Below are positions 50,427 to 59,732 of a stretch of 62,156 nt of DNA, one piece after another (within the stretch, counting starts at the first letter, position 1; every line of letters begins with the position of its first letter). Position numbers and translations under genes: made by a program. The notes under the pieces were generated by a model. It had not been told where the DNA came from. It did no database searches and saw only the letters and a program-made list of their open reading frames with translations. The stretch is from Clostridia bacterium (GTDB lineage: Bacteria; Bacillota_A; Clostridia; Christensenellales; Aristaeellaceae). The stretch lies in contig JAFXSH010000137.1 of NCBI GenBank assembly GCA_017525805.1, positions 1-62,156 of the forward strand, written 5' to 3'.

Positions 50427-50509
50427 CAATCGTCAAGGCACTGGGGCTATCCGCCCCAGACCCCAACCCGTGGTTACTGATGAAAGTATCTGGCTGAACA
50501 AATATACGC

Positions 50510-52831
50510 TCAGTCCATGCTGTGCTTCACGCGGTCGTGTTCTTCGGCGCGCTTTGCGTTGTTGAAGCGGTCCAGAGTGCCGACGAGGTAACCGGTGATG
50601 CGGCGGATGCGTTCAAAGGGCCTGCCGTTTTCCTCGCGGCCGCAGTTGGGGCAAGTGTCGCCGATGATGCCGTTAAAGCCGCACAGGGGGTCGCGGTCCA
50701 CGGGGTGGTTAATGGAACCATAGCCAACGCCGCAGTCGTGCATATGGCGCACGATGCGCTCAAAAGCTTCCAGGTTCTTGGTGGGGTCGCCGTCCATTTC
50801 CACATAGCTGATGTGGCCCGCGTTGGTGAGGGCATGATAGGGGCCCTCGATGGTGATCTTATCAAAAGCGCTGATGGGATAATAGACGGGCACGTGGAAG
50901 GAATTGGTGTAGTAATCCCGGTCGGTCACACCGGGGATCACGCCGAAGCGTTCCCGGTCAATGCGCACGAAGCGGCCGGACAGGCCCTCGGCGGGAGTGG
51001 CCAGCAGGGTGTAGTTCATGTGGCGCTCGGCGGTGAGCCTGTCCAGGAAAGAACGCATGAAGCCCACGATTTCCAGGCCCAGATTCTGGCTTTCCTCGCT
51101 TTCGCCGTGATGCTTGCCCCGTAGGGCTTTCAAGGCTTCGGCCAGGCCGATGAAGCCCACGGACAGGGTGCCGTGCTTGAGGACTTCGCGCACCTCGTCG
51201 TTCCAGTCTAACTTTTCGGAATCGATCCACACACCCTGGCCCATGAGGAAGGGGAAATTATAGACCTTTTTCCGGGCGATGATCTCATAGCGCTCGTCCA
51301 ACTGCTCCACAACCAGCTTCATCTTGTTTTCCAGCTCGGCGAAGAACCAGTCCACGTCCCCGTTGGCCTTGATGGCGATGCGGGGCAGGTTAATGGAGGT
51401 GAAGGACAGGTTGCCGCGGCGGGGCGCGATTTCCCGGCTGCGGTCATAGGCGTTGCCGATCACGCGGGTGCGGCAGCCCATATAGGCCACTTCGGTTTCG
51501 GGATGGCCGGGCTTGTAGTATTGCAGGTTGTAGGGCGCGTCTAAGAAGGAGAAGTTGGGGAACAGGCGCTTGGCGCTGACGCGGATGGCTAAGCGGTACA
51601 GATCGTAGTTGGGATCGCCGGGGTTGTAGTTGACCCCTTCCTTCACGCGGAAGATTTGGATGGGGAAAATGGGGGTTTCGCCCCGGCCCAGGCCCGCTTC
51701 CGTGGCCAAAAGGATCTGTTCCATGACCAAACGGCCTTCGGGGGAAGTGTCGGTGCCGTAGTTGATGGAGGAGAAGGGCACCTGGGCGCCGGCGCGGGAG
51801 TTCATGGTGTTCAGGTTATGCACCAGCGCTTCCATAGCCTGATAGGTGGCCCGGCGGGTTTCCTTCACGGCGTATTTCTGCGCGAAATCAAAGATTTCAT
51901 CGGCGGTGGCTTCGTCGGCCCGATCGCTCAGCTTCTCCCGCAAAGCCGCCTTGAATTCGTCGGTTTCCTGCAAGGTGGGCTTTAAGCCCGTGGTTTCCTC
52001 GATGTCGCCTAACATTTCCCGGGCCTTTTCGTCCGCATTTTCCATGCCCAAACGCAGCTCCAGGGCGCGGGACAGGTTATCCCGGAAACGCTTGGCGAAG
52101 GTCTTGCTCACGCCGGGGGCCATGCCGTAATCGAAGTCCACGATGCTCTGGCCGCCGTGCTGGTCGTTCTGGTTGGCCTGGATGGCGATGCAGGCCAGGG
52201 CGGAATAGCTGGAAATATCATTGGGCTCCCGCAGCACGCCGTGGCCGGTGGAAAAGCCGTTCTTAAAGAGCGTGGTCAGCTGGATCTGGCAGCAGGTGGT
52301 GGTGAGGGTGAGGAAATCAAGATCGTGAATGTGGATATCGCCCTCCCGGTGGGCCTTGGCATGGGCGGGATTGAGCACGAACATATCGTAGAACTGCTTG
52401 CTGCCCTCGCTGCCGAATTTCAGCATGCTGCCCATGGCGGTGTCGCCGTTGATGTTGGCGTTTTCGCGCTTGATATCGCTGTCGATAGCGTCCTTGTAAG
52501 CGATGTCCTCGAATACTTTCATCAGGCGGGTGTTCATTTCGCGCACGCGGCTGCGCTCGGCGCGGTAAAGGATGTAAGCCTTGGCGGTGCGCACAAAGCC
52601 CTTTTCGATCAGCACGCGCTCCACCATATCCTGCACTTCTTCCACGGTGGGGGTGCTGCCGATGTTTTCGTTGTTTTCCAATTCGCGTTCAACCTGTTCG
52701 CTGATGAGCCGGGCGGTTTCCTCTCCCTTGGCGCTGCCGGAGCCCTCGAAGGCTTTGGTGACAGCATGCTGGATCTTTTCGATGTCGAAGGGAACAACGC
52801 GGCCATCCCGCTTCCTGATGGACGTAATCAT
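50510..52831 (-). CDS. nrdD: Anaerobic ribonucleoside-triphosphate reductase NrdD
   Basis: A 773-residue class III reductase making dNTPs without oxygen. N-terminal ATP-cone (ITSIRKRDGRVVPFDIEKIQHAV, residues ~1-90); the catalytic barrel with the cysteines in TTTCCQIQLTTL; a Zn site CGFNGIIGDTCPNCG near the C-terminus; and the glycyl-radical loop RITGYLVGTLDRF with Gly near residue 747. The activase NrdG is not in the window. The ORF is open further upstream, but GGAGGAA ten bases before 52831 sets the start. Confidence 0.96.
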   Translation of the reverse strand: MITSIRKRDGRVVPFDIEKIQHAVTKAFEGSGSAKGEETARLISEQVERELENNENIGSTPTVEEVQDMVERVLIEKGFVRTAKAYILYRAERSRVREMNTRLMKVFEDIAYKDAIDSDIKRENANINGDTAMGSMLKFGSEGSKQFYDMFVLNPAHAKAHREGDIHIHDLDFLTLTTTCCQIQLTTLFKNGFSTGHGVLREPNDISSYSALACIAIQANQNDQHGGQSIVDFDYGMAPGVSKTFAKRFRDNLSRALELRLGMENADEKAREMLGDIEETTGLKPTLQETDEFKAALREKLSDRADEATADEIFDFAQKYAVKETRRATYQAMEALVHNLNTMNSRAGAQVPFSSINYGTDTSPEGRLVMEQILLATEAGLGRGETPIFPIQIFRVKEGVNYNPGDPNYDLYRLAIRVSAKRLFPNFSFLDAPYNLQYYKPGHPETEVAYMGCRTRVIGNAYDRSREIAPRRGNLSFTSINLPRIAIKANGDVDWFFAELENKMKLVVEQLDERYEIIARKKVYNFPFLMGQGVWIDSEKLDWNDEVREVLKHGTLSVGFIGLAEALKALRGKHHGESEESQNLGLEIVGFMRSFLDRLTAERHMNYTLLATPAEGLSGRFVRIDRERFGVIPGVTDRDYYTNSFHVPVYYPISAFDKITIEGPYHALTNAGHISYVEMDGDPTKNLEAFERIVRHMHDCGVGYGSINHPVDRDPLCGFNGIIGDTCPNCGREENGRPFERIRRITGYLVGTLDRFNNAKRAEEHDRVKHSMD

Positions 52832-52904
52832 GTGTGAATTTCCTCCGCTGATATCTTTCAATGTTTTTACGATTTCGTGTCGGCTATTAGAAAAGCCGGA
52901 CCCT

Positions 52905-52933
52905 ATTATATCGGGCCCGGCGTGAGTTGTCAA
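52905..52933 (-). promoter_or_regulatory. Promoter of nrdD
   Basis: On the minus strand TTGACA (52928-52933), 17-base spacer, TATAAT (52905-52910): full consensus. Confidence 0.85.
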
Positions 52934-52991
52934 TACCATATTTGGGTGATTTTCCTGGATGATTTGGGATGTTTACCACAACATGTTGTGG
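52933..52991 (-). promoter_or_regulatory. Probable NrdR boxes upstream of nrdD
   Basis: A perfect palindrome CCACAACATGTTGTGG (52976-52991) fits the NrdR consensus at all conserved positions. A weaker copy on the minus strand, CACCCAAATATGGTAT (52933-52948), overlaps the -35. Centres are 43 bp apart, about four helical turns. NrdR is the known ribonucleotide-reductase repressor; its gene is not in the window. Confidence 0.55.
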
Positions 52992-53021
52992 TGACTGGGT
53001 TTTCTGAAATTATTAAATTTT

Positions 53022-53321
53022 TCAGGGCAGCACGATGGTGGGGTCCTTCCGCCGGGGGCGGTAAATGGAAAATTTTCCGCCGATGCACTGCACGGGCGCG
53101 GCGTGGACGCGCTCGCAAAGCTCCTGGCAGGCTTCCCGGGCGGTGAGGGGCGCTTCCCGCTGCACGGAACATTTGATCAGCTCCCGGGCTTCCAGGGCGT
53201 CCCAGGCTTCCTTCACGGTGCCGTCCGTGATGCCGTCCTTACCGATGTAAAGGATGGCGGGCAGGGTGTTGCACATGGAGCGCAGATAGGCGCGTTGTTT
53301 GCTGTTGATTTCCAGGGTCAT
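53022..53321 (-). CDS. yhbY: YhbY-family RNA-binding protein
   Basis: A 99-residue CRM-domain protein: SKQRAYLRSMCNTLPAILYIGKDGITDGTVKEAWDALEARELIKCSV with the GxxG-like GKDG turn, ending YRPRRKDPTIVLP. It associates with pre-50S ribosomes in other bacteria. It follows obg by 24 bases. GGAGG is eight bases before the ATG at 53321; an ATG five codons upstream is less well placed. Confidence 0.93.
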   Translation of the reverse strand: MTLEINSKQRAYLRSMCNTLPAILYIGKDGITDGTVKEAWDALEARELIKCSVQREAPLTAREACQELCERVHAAPVQCIGGKFSIYRPRRKDPTIVLP

Positions 53322-53345
53322 GGTATATTCCTCCAAAATCTGTTG

Positions 53346-54676
<1,331 letters not shown>

Positions 54677-54714
54677 TGTATTTTTTTCACTTACTTAGCG
54701 ATAAAAATGTGATC

Positions 54715-55057
54715 TTAGTCCAGTTTACCGACAAAGCGGTAAAAAATCTCGATTTCCTGGATCTTTGAAGCCCGGTGAGCTTTTCACCGGCTCATGGATC
54801 AGGTTTTTTTCGATCAGGGCGTTCAGCAGTTCAGCGGTCAGTTCGGTGGGATATTCGTACTGTTTGACCAGATTGATCCACTTTCCCGCATCCTCGGCAT
54901 TCTGATGTTCTTTTTCCAACGATACCCGAAACTGGCTGATCTTCTCGTCAATCTCCTGCTGTTCCGCCTGATACTTCTGCGACAGCATCTTGAAGCTGTA
55001 TTCCGTGATACGTTCATCCGCCCAATCATCGTACAGCTTTTTAAACCTGCGATCCAC
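54715..55057 (-). pseudogene. C-terminal remnant of a large serine recombinase (DUF4368 tail)
   Basis: The fragment FKKLYDDWADERITEYSFKMLSQKYQAEQQEIDEKISQFR... followed by WINLVKQYEYPTELTAELLNALIEKNLIHEP is the coiled-coil/DUF4368 end of TndX-type recombinases that move integrative elements. After HEPVK a frameshift occurs; the expected end (EIEIFYRFVGKLD) is found in another frame and stops at 54715. The catalytic serine domain is missing: the 5' side is replaced by an IS256 remnant at about 55066. Confidence 0.85.
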
Positions 55058-55074
55058 ATGGGACTTTGACTTTC

Positions 55075-55280
55075 ATTGTGTGGATTGGCACTGGCATCCG
55101 GAGCTGGAATACCGTCGGCTGAACAGCCAGCGCAGCGTATTCCCCAGCGACACGGCGCTGCTGAAGGCACTTTATCTGTCCACGTTTGAAGCCGCGAAGA
55201 AATGGACGATGCCAATCCATAACTGGGGTAAGGTTTACGGCGAACTGGCCATCATGTATGACGGTCGCCTGCCGGACTGA
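55075..55280 (+). pseudogene. C-terminal remnant of an IS256-family transposase
   Basis: The block LNSQRSVFPSDTALLKALYLSTFEAAKKWTMPIHNWGKVYGELAIMYDGRL is the typical IS256 (Transposase_mut) C-terminus, ending with TGA at 55278-55280. The DDE catalytic core is absent, so it cannot transpose. It is inserted in or beside the serine recombinase remnant, on the opposite strand. Confidence 0.8.
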
Positions 55281-55300
55281 CACCAGAATCATCCAGATCC

Positions 55301-55342
55301 GTCAAGGGTAAAATGAACGCCCGCTGCGCGGGCGCCCTTGAC
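55301..55342. repeat. Cruciform-type hairpin downstream of the IS256 remnant
   Basis: Outer GTCAAGGG/CCCTTGAC and inner CGCCCGC/GCGGGCG pairs. Its position 20 bases past the transposase stop suggests it belongs to an insertion-sequence end. Confidence 0.6.
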
Positions 55343-55381
55343 ATCTCTGCCTGTTTCTGATAGAAGAACTGCTGTCAAGAG

Positions 55382-55406
55382 CTGAACGGCAGAACCTGCC
55401 GTTCAG
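55382..55406. repeat. Perfect 11-bp hairpin in the mobile-element remnant zone
   Basis: CTGAACGGCAG, three-base loop, and its exact complement. No T-run. The interval 55281-55430 otherwise shows no gene. Confidence 0.6.
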
Positions 55407-55432
55407 CCCCATCCAATTCCTGGTCGTATCAA

Positions 55433-55690
55433 AAGATTTTACAGGGCCAAAAGTATCTCATGCAGCGTGATTCCAAGGATGAGCTTGTGTTTTCCTTCAA
55501 GCAGAAGGAATACCGCGTCCGCGTCACTGACGTGGACGTGGTTCCCCAGGGCTTCGCGGCCATCGTCAGCCGCCTGTCTGATTTCAAGGGCGTGAACATG
55601 CTCCGCGACATCGGCAACGGCACCATGAACATCATGACCATCACCAAGGGGACAGCCCACCTTCAGCATATGCTTTACGAAAAAACATGA
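55433..55690 (+). pseudogene. ParM/StbA-like plasmid-segregation fragment
   Basis: A short open stretch reads YQKILQGQKYL, then VTDVDVVPQGFAAIVSRLSDFKGV and MLRDIGNGTMNIMTITKGT. This matches the central part of actin-like ParM/StbA proteins carried by conjugative elements (PQGFAA and the DIGNGT phosphate loop). Both ends of the protein are missing. Supports a decayed integrative or conjugative element. Confidence 0.6.
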
Positions 55691-55758
55691 AACACGTCAA
55701 TATACCGATTGCTCTTACCCATGCCCTTGGGCATCCAGTTTTTATAATCCGGTTTCAT
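55675..55758 (-). pseudogene. N-terminal stub of a class I methyltransferase-like gene
   Basis: ATG at 55758 preceded by GGGGG; it begins MKPDYKNWMPKGMG, the usual beginning of a Clostridia SAM-dependent methyltransferase, and loses similarity after about 14 residues. The stub runs into the ParM fragment and stops at 55675. Too short to be functional. Confidence 0.4.
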
Positions 55759-55773
55759 GGATCATTCCCCCTG

Positions 55774-55809
55774 AAAAAGGCGGCACGATACAGTCCGCAC
55801 CGTGCCGCC
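55774..55809 (-). terminator. Terminator of the FMN-binding/DUF3793 transcript
   Basis: On the minus strand GGCGGCACG/CGTGCCGCC stem with a T-run (TTTTT) immediately after; located 55 bases past the stop of the 1015-residue gene. Confidence 0.8.
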
Positions 55810-55862
55810 GTGTAAGCTGAAAAGGTATCTCACTTACTTTCTGGCATTTCTATTGCTTTTCA

Positions 55863-58800
55863 TTATTCTACTTTGCAATCCACCAGTTCAAACTGTGTCG
55901 GCTGATCGAAAGGAGCGCCGTTCGCGGCCAGTTCGTCACTGTAGAAACCGCTCCCTACGATATCGCCAATGCCATCCGCGTTTTCGCCGGTCTTCACGGT
56001 GACGTTGCGGACAACGCAGTTTGTAAAGACGGTCACAGGCATACCGAGTTCCTCCACAGGATAGCCGCCTGCATACCCGGTGATGCCGCCAATCCAGAAG
56101 CAATCGTCGCCCACGGTGAGAACAACATCCTGCGCGGTCAGGTTGGTGAACTGTTCAGAGGTAAAGCCACAGCCAGAGATGCCGCCAATGCCGTAGCAGT
56201 TGTTCCCGGCAGTTACGGAGCCGGCCCCTTTGCAATTCACGACACTGGTCATCTGCAAACCGCCTCCCACAATCCCCGCGTTGGCCGTACCATCCGGGAT
56301 CGTGATATCCGCCTGAACGTCGCAGCCGGTGATGAGACTGCCGAGGCACGCTCCGGCAATACCGCCGTACATTCCCTCTTCGCTCATTTCCGTATAGTGC
56401 GCGGTCACCTTGCCGCCCAACAGCGTCACATCATGGATGGTGGAGCAATAAGCGTAACCCACCGCATCAGCGGTCATGACGCTGCCATCAACAGCAGCGT
56501 TTTCCAGGATGAAATTGCCGATTTCCGCGTTGGCTGCGCATCCGAACAGCCCCAGGGCCCAGCCTTCGGGCTGGTTGACGGTCAGATTGCGGATGATGTG
56601 TCCCTGGCCGTCAAATGTACCGGTAAAAGCGGCATTTTTGTCCGGCACTTCGCCTTCCTCACCGCCGCCCATGACAAACATGCCAATAGGCGTCCATTCG
56701 ATCCCTGCCAGATCGATGTCAGCGGTCAGGATAAAGCTGCCGGAAAGATTGCTGTTCATGGCAGCCAGATCTTCCGCGTTAGCCACTTCGATAACTTCGG
56801 ATGTTTCCTGCCTGACCCAGCTGATCGTTCCGTCATCCGCTGTCAGCGTCAGTACGTCCTGACCCGCTTCGTTTACGGTCATGGCATAGGGAGCGGCTTC
56901 CGCTTCTCCTTCCAGGTTGCTGTACGCCACATACAGGCCCATACCGTCGCCCTTTTCGTCCTTGTCTACGGCATAGGCTTCAAAGTCGGCGGTCTGCACG
57001 CCATTCATGAACGTGACGCCATGGCCGTTTTCGTCGATGGTCATGGTGAGTTCCACATTTGCGTATGCCTCGCCGAAGGGCTTCATGTCCGCCTGCCACG
57101 TGCCCACGAACCCCAGATCACTCAACTGCGCCAGCGCGGCTTCCGCGTGGGCGGAATAATCCATGTTCTCCAGGCAGAACAGGGCGATCACGTCTTCAAT
57201 GGTTTCTTCGTCGGCATCCGCGTCGATGCCCGCCGCCAGCCAGTAAGCGTAGGGGCCCACAAGGTAGCCCTTCAGTTCCTCCAGATCTTTGCCGTAGCGG
57301 AACTCTATATGATACGTCTCCGCCATGGTGTCCTCACGCAGGAGGAAGTAGTTGAACTCGCCCGCTTCGTCGGTGCTCCGGTAGGCGTCCACGGGGAAGG
57401 CCATGGAGATCTCCGTCCCCTGATACATCATGGTCTCGTTTTCACCGATGCTGACCTGCCCAAGATACTCATAAGTGTGGGTCTCGCTGGTTCCGTCTGT
57501 CTTCAGGATCGTGGCAGTATCGTCCTTGAAGGTGATGCTCTGCGCGTCGTTGATGAAATCGCAGTCAAAAGCGTAACCACCGTCCGCAAAAGCCTCCACG
57601 GCGGCTTCACCGTAAAGCTCGGAGGTGATGGCGCTCTGCAGGCCAACCGTCATCATGGGAGCGTCCTCCTCGCCGATGACAGCGGCGATATAGTCCTGCC
57701 AGACAGGCGTCCAACGGTCGCTGATGATCACGTCAAAAAGGCTGACGTAGGTGGTGCCGGTTTCTCCGGCGATGGCGGGGAGGATGCCGGCTTCCGCCGC
57801 CTCTTCTGACTTGACATAGGAGAAAGAAAGCTCGGGGTAGCCGAAGGATGCAACCGTCACTGTGTAGTTGACGCCATCCTCAAACAGGGGACTTTCGCTG
57901 CCGTTGCGGGCTTTGACCATACCGTCCGCGTTCAGCGTGCCGTTTTCATCCAGGGCGATGAAAGTGCTGGCTGTGCCGTGATGGCCGACGATGACCTGCT
58001 CTGTGGCCTTCTCCGCGCCCTCCGCCAGGATCAGCACATGTTCAATGTTTTGCAGATAATCGGCCATGGAACCGGAAGCCAGAACGACGCTCTGGCCGTC
58101 AAATGAAATATCCTCCGCAGTCAGGCCGCTGTCAATGATGAAGTAAGGGGCCTGAGCCGCGCCGGGGCCGCCTTCGAAGGAAGGAGAACGGTACTTGCCG
58201 CTTCCGTCCACCACGTTCACGTAATAGTAACCGGCTTTTAAGCTGGCCGCGTCCCGGAAGGTGATCGTCACCTTGCCGTCCGCTATTTCCACGGTATAAC
58301 TGTCGGCTGGCACGATGTCTTCATTGCGCACGCCCCAGCGGATATCCAGTACCTGTACATCAAAATCATCGGGCAGGGCGTTTTTCAGCGTGACCATATT
58401 CCCGTCGATGGATTCCACCGACAGCGCGGATCCTTCCACTTCCAGGAAGGCTTTGCCCGCCTTGCCTTCCAAGGCGTTGACCACGGCCTCCTGGGCAGCG
58501 GCGCTGACCAAGGTCGCGCCGGAAACGGTATCTACCCCGCCGCTGGTCATATCCATGGCCTTGACTTCTTCCAGGGTCTTGCCCACGAATTTTTCCAGCA
58601 GCCCGCCGTTTACAGCCGCGTCAAAATAGGGCTTGTTCTTGTTGGCCCAGAATTCCTCATTGCCCTCCTGCACGGAACCCGCGCCGCCGGTTCCATTGTC
58701 CGTAACGTTCGTGATCACGCCGTGATCGTCCACTTCAACCGCCAGCTTCACGTTGTAAAAGGGCGGATGAATGAAGGGTGTGACAGCGGGATAATAACGC

Positions 58801-58910
58801 TGATCCACGTTGGCGTCGCCTTCCATGGTCTGATCGGCCAAGGCGCAGGACGCGCCCAGCGCCAGACACAGCGCCATCACAAGGGCAAGCAGGAAACGAA
58901 ATGTTTTCAT
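55863..58910 (-). CDS. Secreted FMN-binding / ZinT-like / GLUG-repeat multidomain protein
   Basis: A 1015-residue exported protein (signal peptide MKTFRFLLALVMALCLALGASCALA). Domains: FMN_bind at ~45-160 with the ApbE-type flavinylation motif DTVSGAT (residues 127-133, Thr133 as FMN acceptor); a beta-rich region (~160-380); a ZinT-like domain (~385-590) ending in AETYHIEFRYGKDLEELKGYL; a lipocalin-like GTWQAD segment (~595-740); and GLUG-type beta-helix repeats (~760-1010) such as AAFTGTFDGQGHIIRNLTV and MYGGIAGACLGS. Its neighbours form an iron uptake operon, so a surface role in reducing or presenting metal is likely (inference). Confidence 0.75.
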   Translation of the reverse strand: MKTFRFLLALVMALCLALGASCALADQTMEGDANVDQRYYPAVTPFIHPPFYNVKLAVEVDDHGVITNVTDNGTGGAGSVQEGNEEFWANKNKPYFDAAVNGGLLEKFVGKTLEEVKAMDMTSGGVDTVSGATLVSAAAQEAVVNALEGKAGKAFLEVEGSALSVESIDGNMVTLKNALPDDFDVQVLDIRWGVRNEDIVPADSYTVEIADGKVTITFRDAASLKAGYYYVNVVDGSGKYRSPSFEGGPGAAQAPYFIIDSGLTAEDISFDGQSVVLASGSMADYLQNIEHVLILAEGAEKATEQVIVGHHGTASTFIALDENGTLNADGMVKARNGSESPLFEDGVNYTVTVASFGYPELSFSYVKSEEAAEAGILPAIAGETGTTYVSLFDVIISDRWTPVWQDYIAAVIGEEDAPMMTVGLQSAITSELYGEAAVEAFADGGYAFDCDFINDAQSITFKDDTATILKTDGTSETHTYEYLGQVSIGENETMMYQGTEISMAFPVDAYRSTDEAGEFNYFLLREDTMAETYHIEFRYGKDLEELKGYLVGPYAYWLAAGIDADADEETIEDVIALFCLENMDYSAHAEAALAQLSDLGFVGTWQADMKPFGEAYANVELTMTIDENGHGVTFMNGVQTADFEAYAVDKDEKGDGMGLYVAYSNLEGEAEAAPYAMTVNEAGQDVLTLTADDGTISWVRQETSEVIEVANAEDLAAMNSNLSGSFILTADIDLAGIEWTPIGMFVMGGGEEGEVPDKNAAFTGTFDGQGHIIRNLTVNQPEGWALGLFGCAANAEIGNFILENAAVDGSVMTADAVGYAYCSTIHDVTLLGGKVTAHYTEMSEEGMYGGIAGACLGSLITGCDVQADITIPDGTANAGIVGGGLQMTSVVNCKGAGSVTAGNNCYGIGGISGCGFTSEQFTNLTAQDVVLTVGDDCFWIGGITGYAGGYPVEELGMPVTVFTNCVVRNVTVKTGENADGIGDIVGSGFYSDELAANGAPFDQPTQFELVDCKVE

Positions 58911-58930
58911 GGGGAACCTCCTTTATTGGT

Positions 58931-59497
58931 TTAATTGTATGAAAACTGCCGGGGCTGAATCGTCAGCCGGGACAGGTCCCATCCTTCCTGTTTTCGCCGC
59001 AGATACCCTTCGGTACAGCGGCGGCACCGAGCGAAATATCGCTGTGCTTCTTCCTCGTCGCTTTCAAAAACCTTCCACAAGCCCGTGCATTTGCATTCCT
59101 TGTGCTCGATAAATCCTTTCACATCCACAGCAGGATAGCCCAGGAACAGCCCGATCTCATGGGGGAAGGAATCGCACTCCCGCAGCCGACGGATCAGATA
59201 AGCGATCTTTTCAATCGCTTTTCCTTTGGGATAGCCAGTTTCCCGCAGGATGTCCTCCGCAACGGGGTTTTGCAAATCACGCTCCAGCATCTGCGGACGA
59301 TACAGATAAATCAACGCCCGGCCATTCTGAACCCGCAGCGGGAAAGCCCGCACGTCCTTATGAATGAGGCACCGATTGACCATGCGCAGACTTTCCGTCA
59401 ATTCTTCCTGGCTTTCAACAGGGCAACTGAATAAGCTTCCCGTTTTGATGGCTGCCAGCGTTGGCGCGCAGCAGCGGATCACGGTTTCTTCCGACAT
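58931..59497 (-). CDS. DUF3793 family protein
   Basis: A 188-residue cytoplasmic protein fitting DUF3793: CAPTLAAIKTGSLFSCPVES, LPLRVQNGRALIYLYRP, ILRETGYP, HEIGLFLGYPAVDVKGFIEHK and a conserved CKCTGLWKVFESDEEEAQRYFARCRRCTEGY with Cys pairs that may bind metal or a cluster. Known only as a Clostridia family often found near metal-transport genes. It is preceded by two GTTAG-N6-CTAAC palindromes and followed after 20 bases by the FMN-binding gene. Ribosome site GGAGGG. Confidence 0.8.
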   Translation of the reverse strand: MSEETVIRCCAPTLAAIKTGSLFSCPVESQEELTESLRMVNRCLIHKDVRAFPLRVQNGRALIYLYRPQMLERDLQNPVAEDILRETGYPKGKAIEKIAYLIRRLRECDSFPHEIGLFLGYPAVDVKGFIEHKECKCTGLWKVFESDEEEAQRYFARCRRCTEGYLRRKQEGWDLSRLTIQPRQFSYN

Positions 59498-59510
59498 GCT
59501 TCCCTCCGAA

Positions 59511-59526
59511 GTTAGATTAAACTAAC
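59511..59526. promoter_or_regulatory. GTTAG-N6-CTAAC operator 1 upstream of the DUF3793 gene
   Basis: Exact inverted repeat GTTAG-ATTAAA-CTAAC, right half extending to CTAACCTA, close to the DtxR/IdeR half-site CTAACCTAA. It lies just downstream of the presumed -10, a position that would block transcription when occupied. Confidence 0.7.
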
Positions 59527-59538
59527 CTATGCTCTGAA

Positions 59539-59568
59539 AATATGCTGCCCGATGAAGGTTTCCGTCAA
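59539..59568 (-). promoter_or_regulatory. Promoter of the DUF3793-FMN-binding transcript
   Basis: On the minus strand TTGACG (59563-59568) and CATATT (59539-59544) with an 18-base spacer. Flanked by both palindromic operators. Confidence 0.45.
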
Positions 59569-59579
59569 GGAGCAGCATT

Positions 59580-59595
59580 GTTAGATATTTCTAAC
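59580..59595. promoter_or_regulatory. GTTAG-N6-CTAAC operator 2
   Basis: Exact inverted repeat GTTAG-ATATTT-CTAAC, 69 bases from operator 1 centre to centre and just upstream of the -35. Same half-sites and spacer length as operator 1. Confidence 0.7.
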
Positions 59596-59622
59596 ATCCT
59601 TATCTTATAGAGGATTATCCTT

Positions 59623-59669
59623 TCTGGGGGAAACCATTCTTTGGGGGCCAAAGAATGGTTTCCCCCAGA
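59623..59669. repeat. Perfect 20-bp inverted repeat between the DUF2318 and DUF3793 genes
   Basis: Arms at 59623-59642 and 59650-59669 (CTGGGGGAAACCATTC... and complement) enclose a seven-base GGGGGCC loop. There is no T-run on either side, so it is not a standard terminator. It resembles a dispersed intergenic repeat, but no second copy was noticed in this window. Confidence 0.7.
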
Positions 59670-59732
59670 CCCCCTTCCAAGAAAGCCATAAGGGAATGCA
59701 TTCTTTGTCCTCAATAACTGTTTCCCATCCGT

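Noticed and set aside
54990..55280. Intact small gene of 96 codons at the IS256 site
   Set aside because: The N-terminal half has no similarity and reads across the recombinase remnant; only the C-terminal half matches IS256, so it is a truncated transposase.
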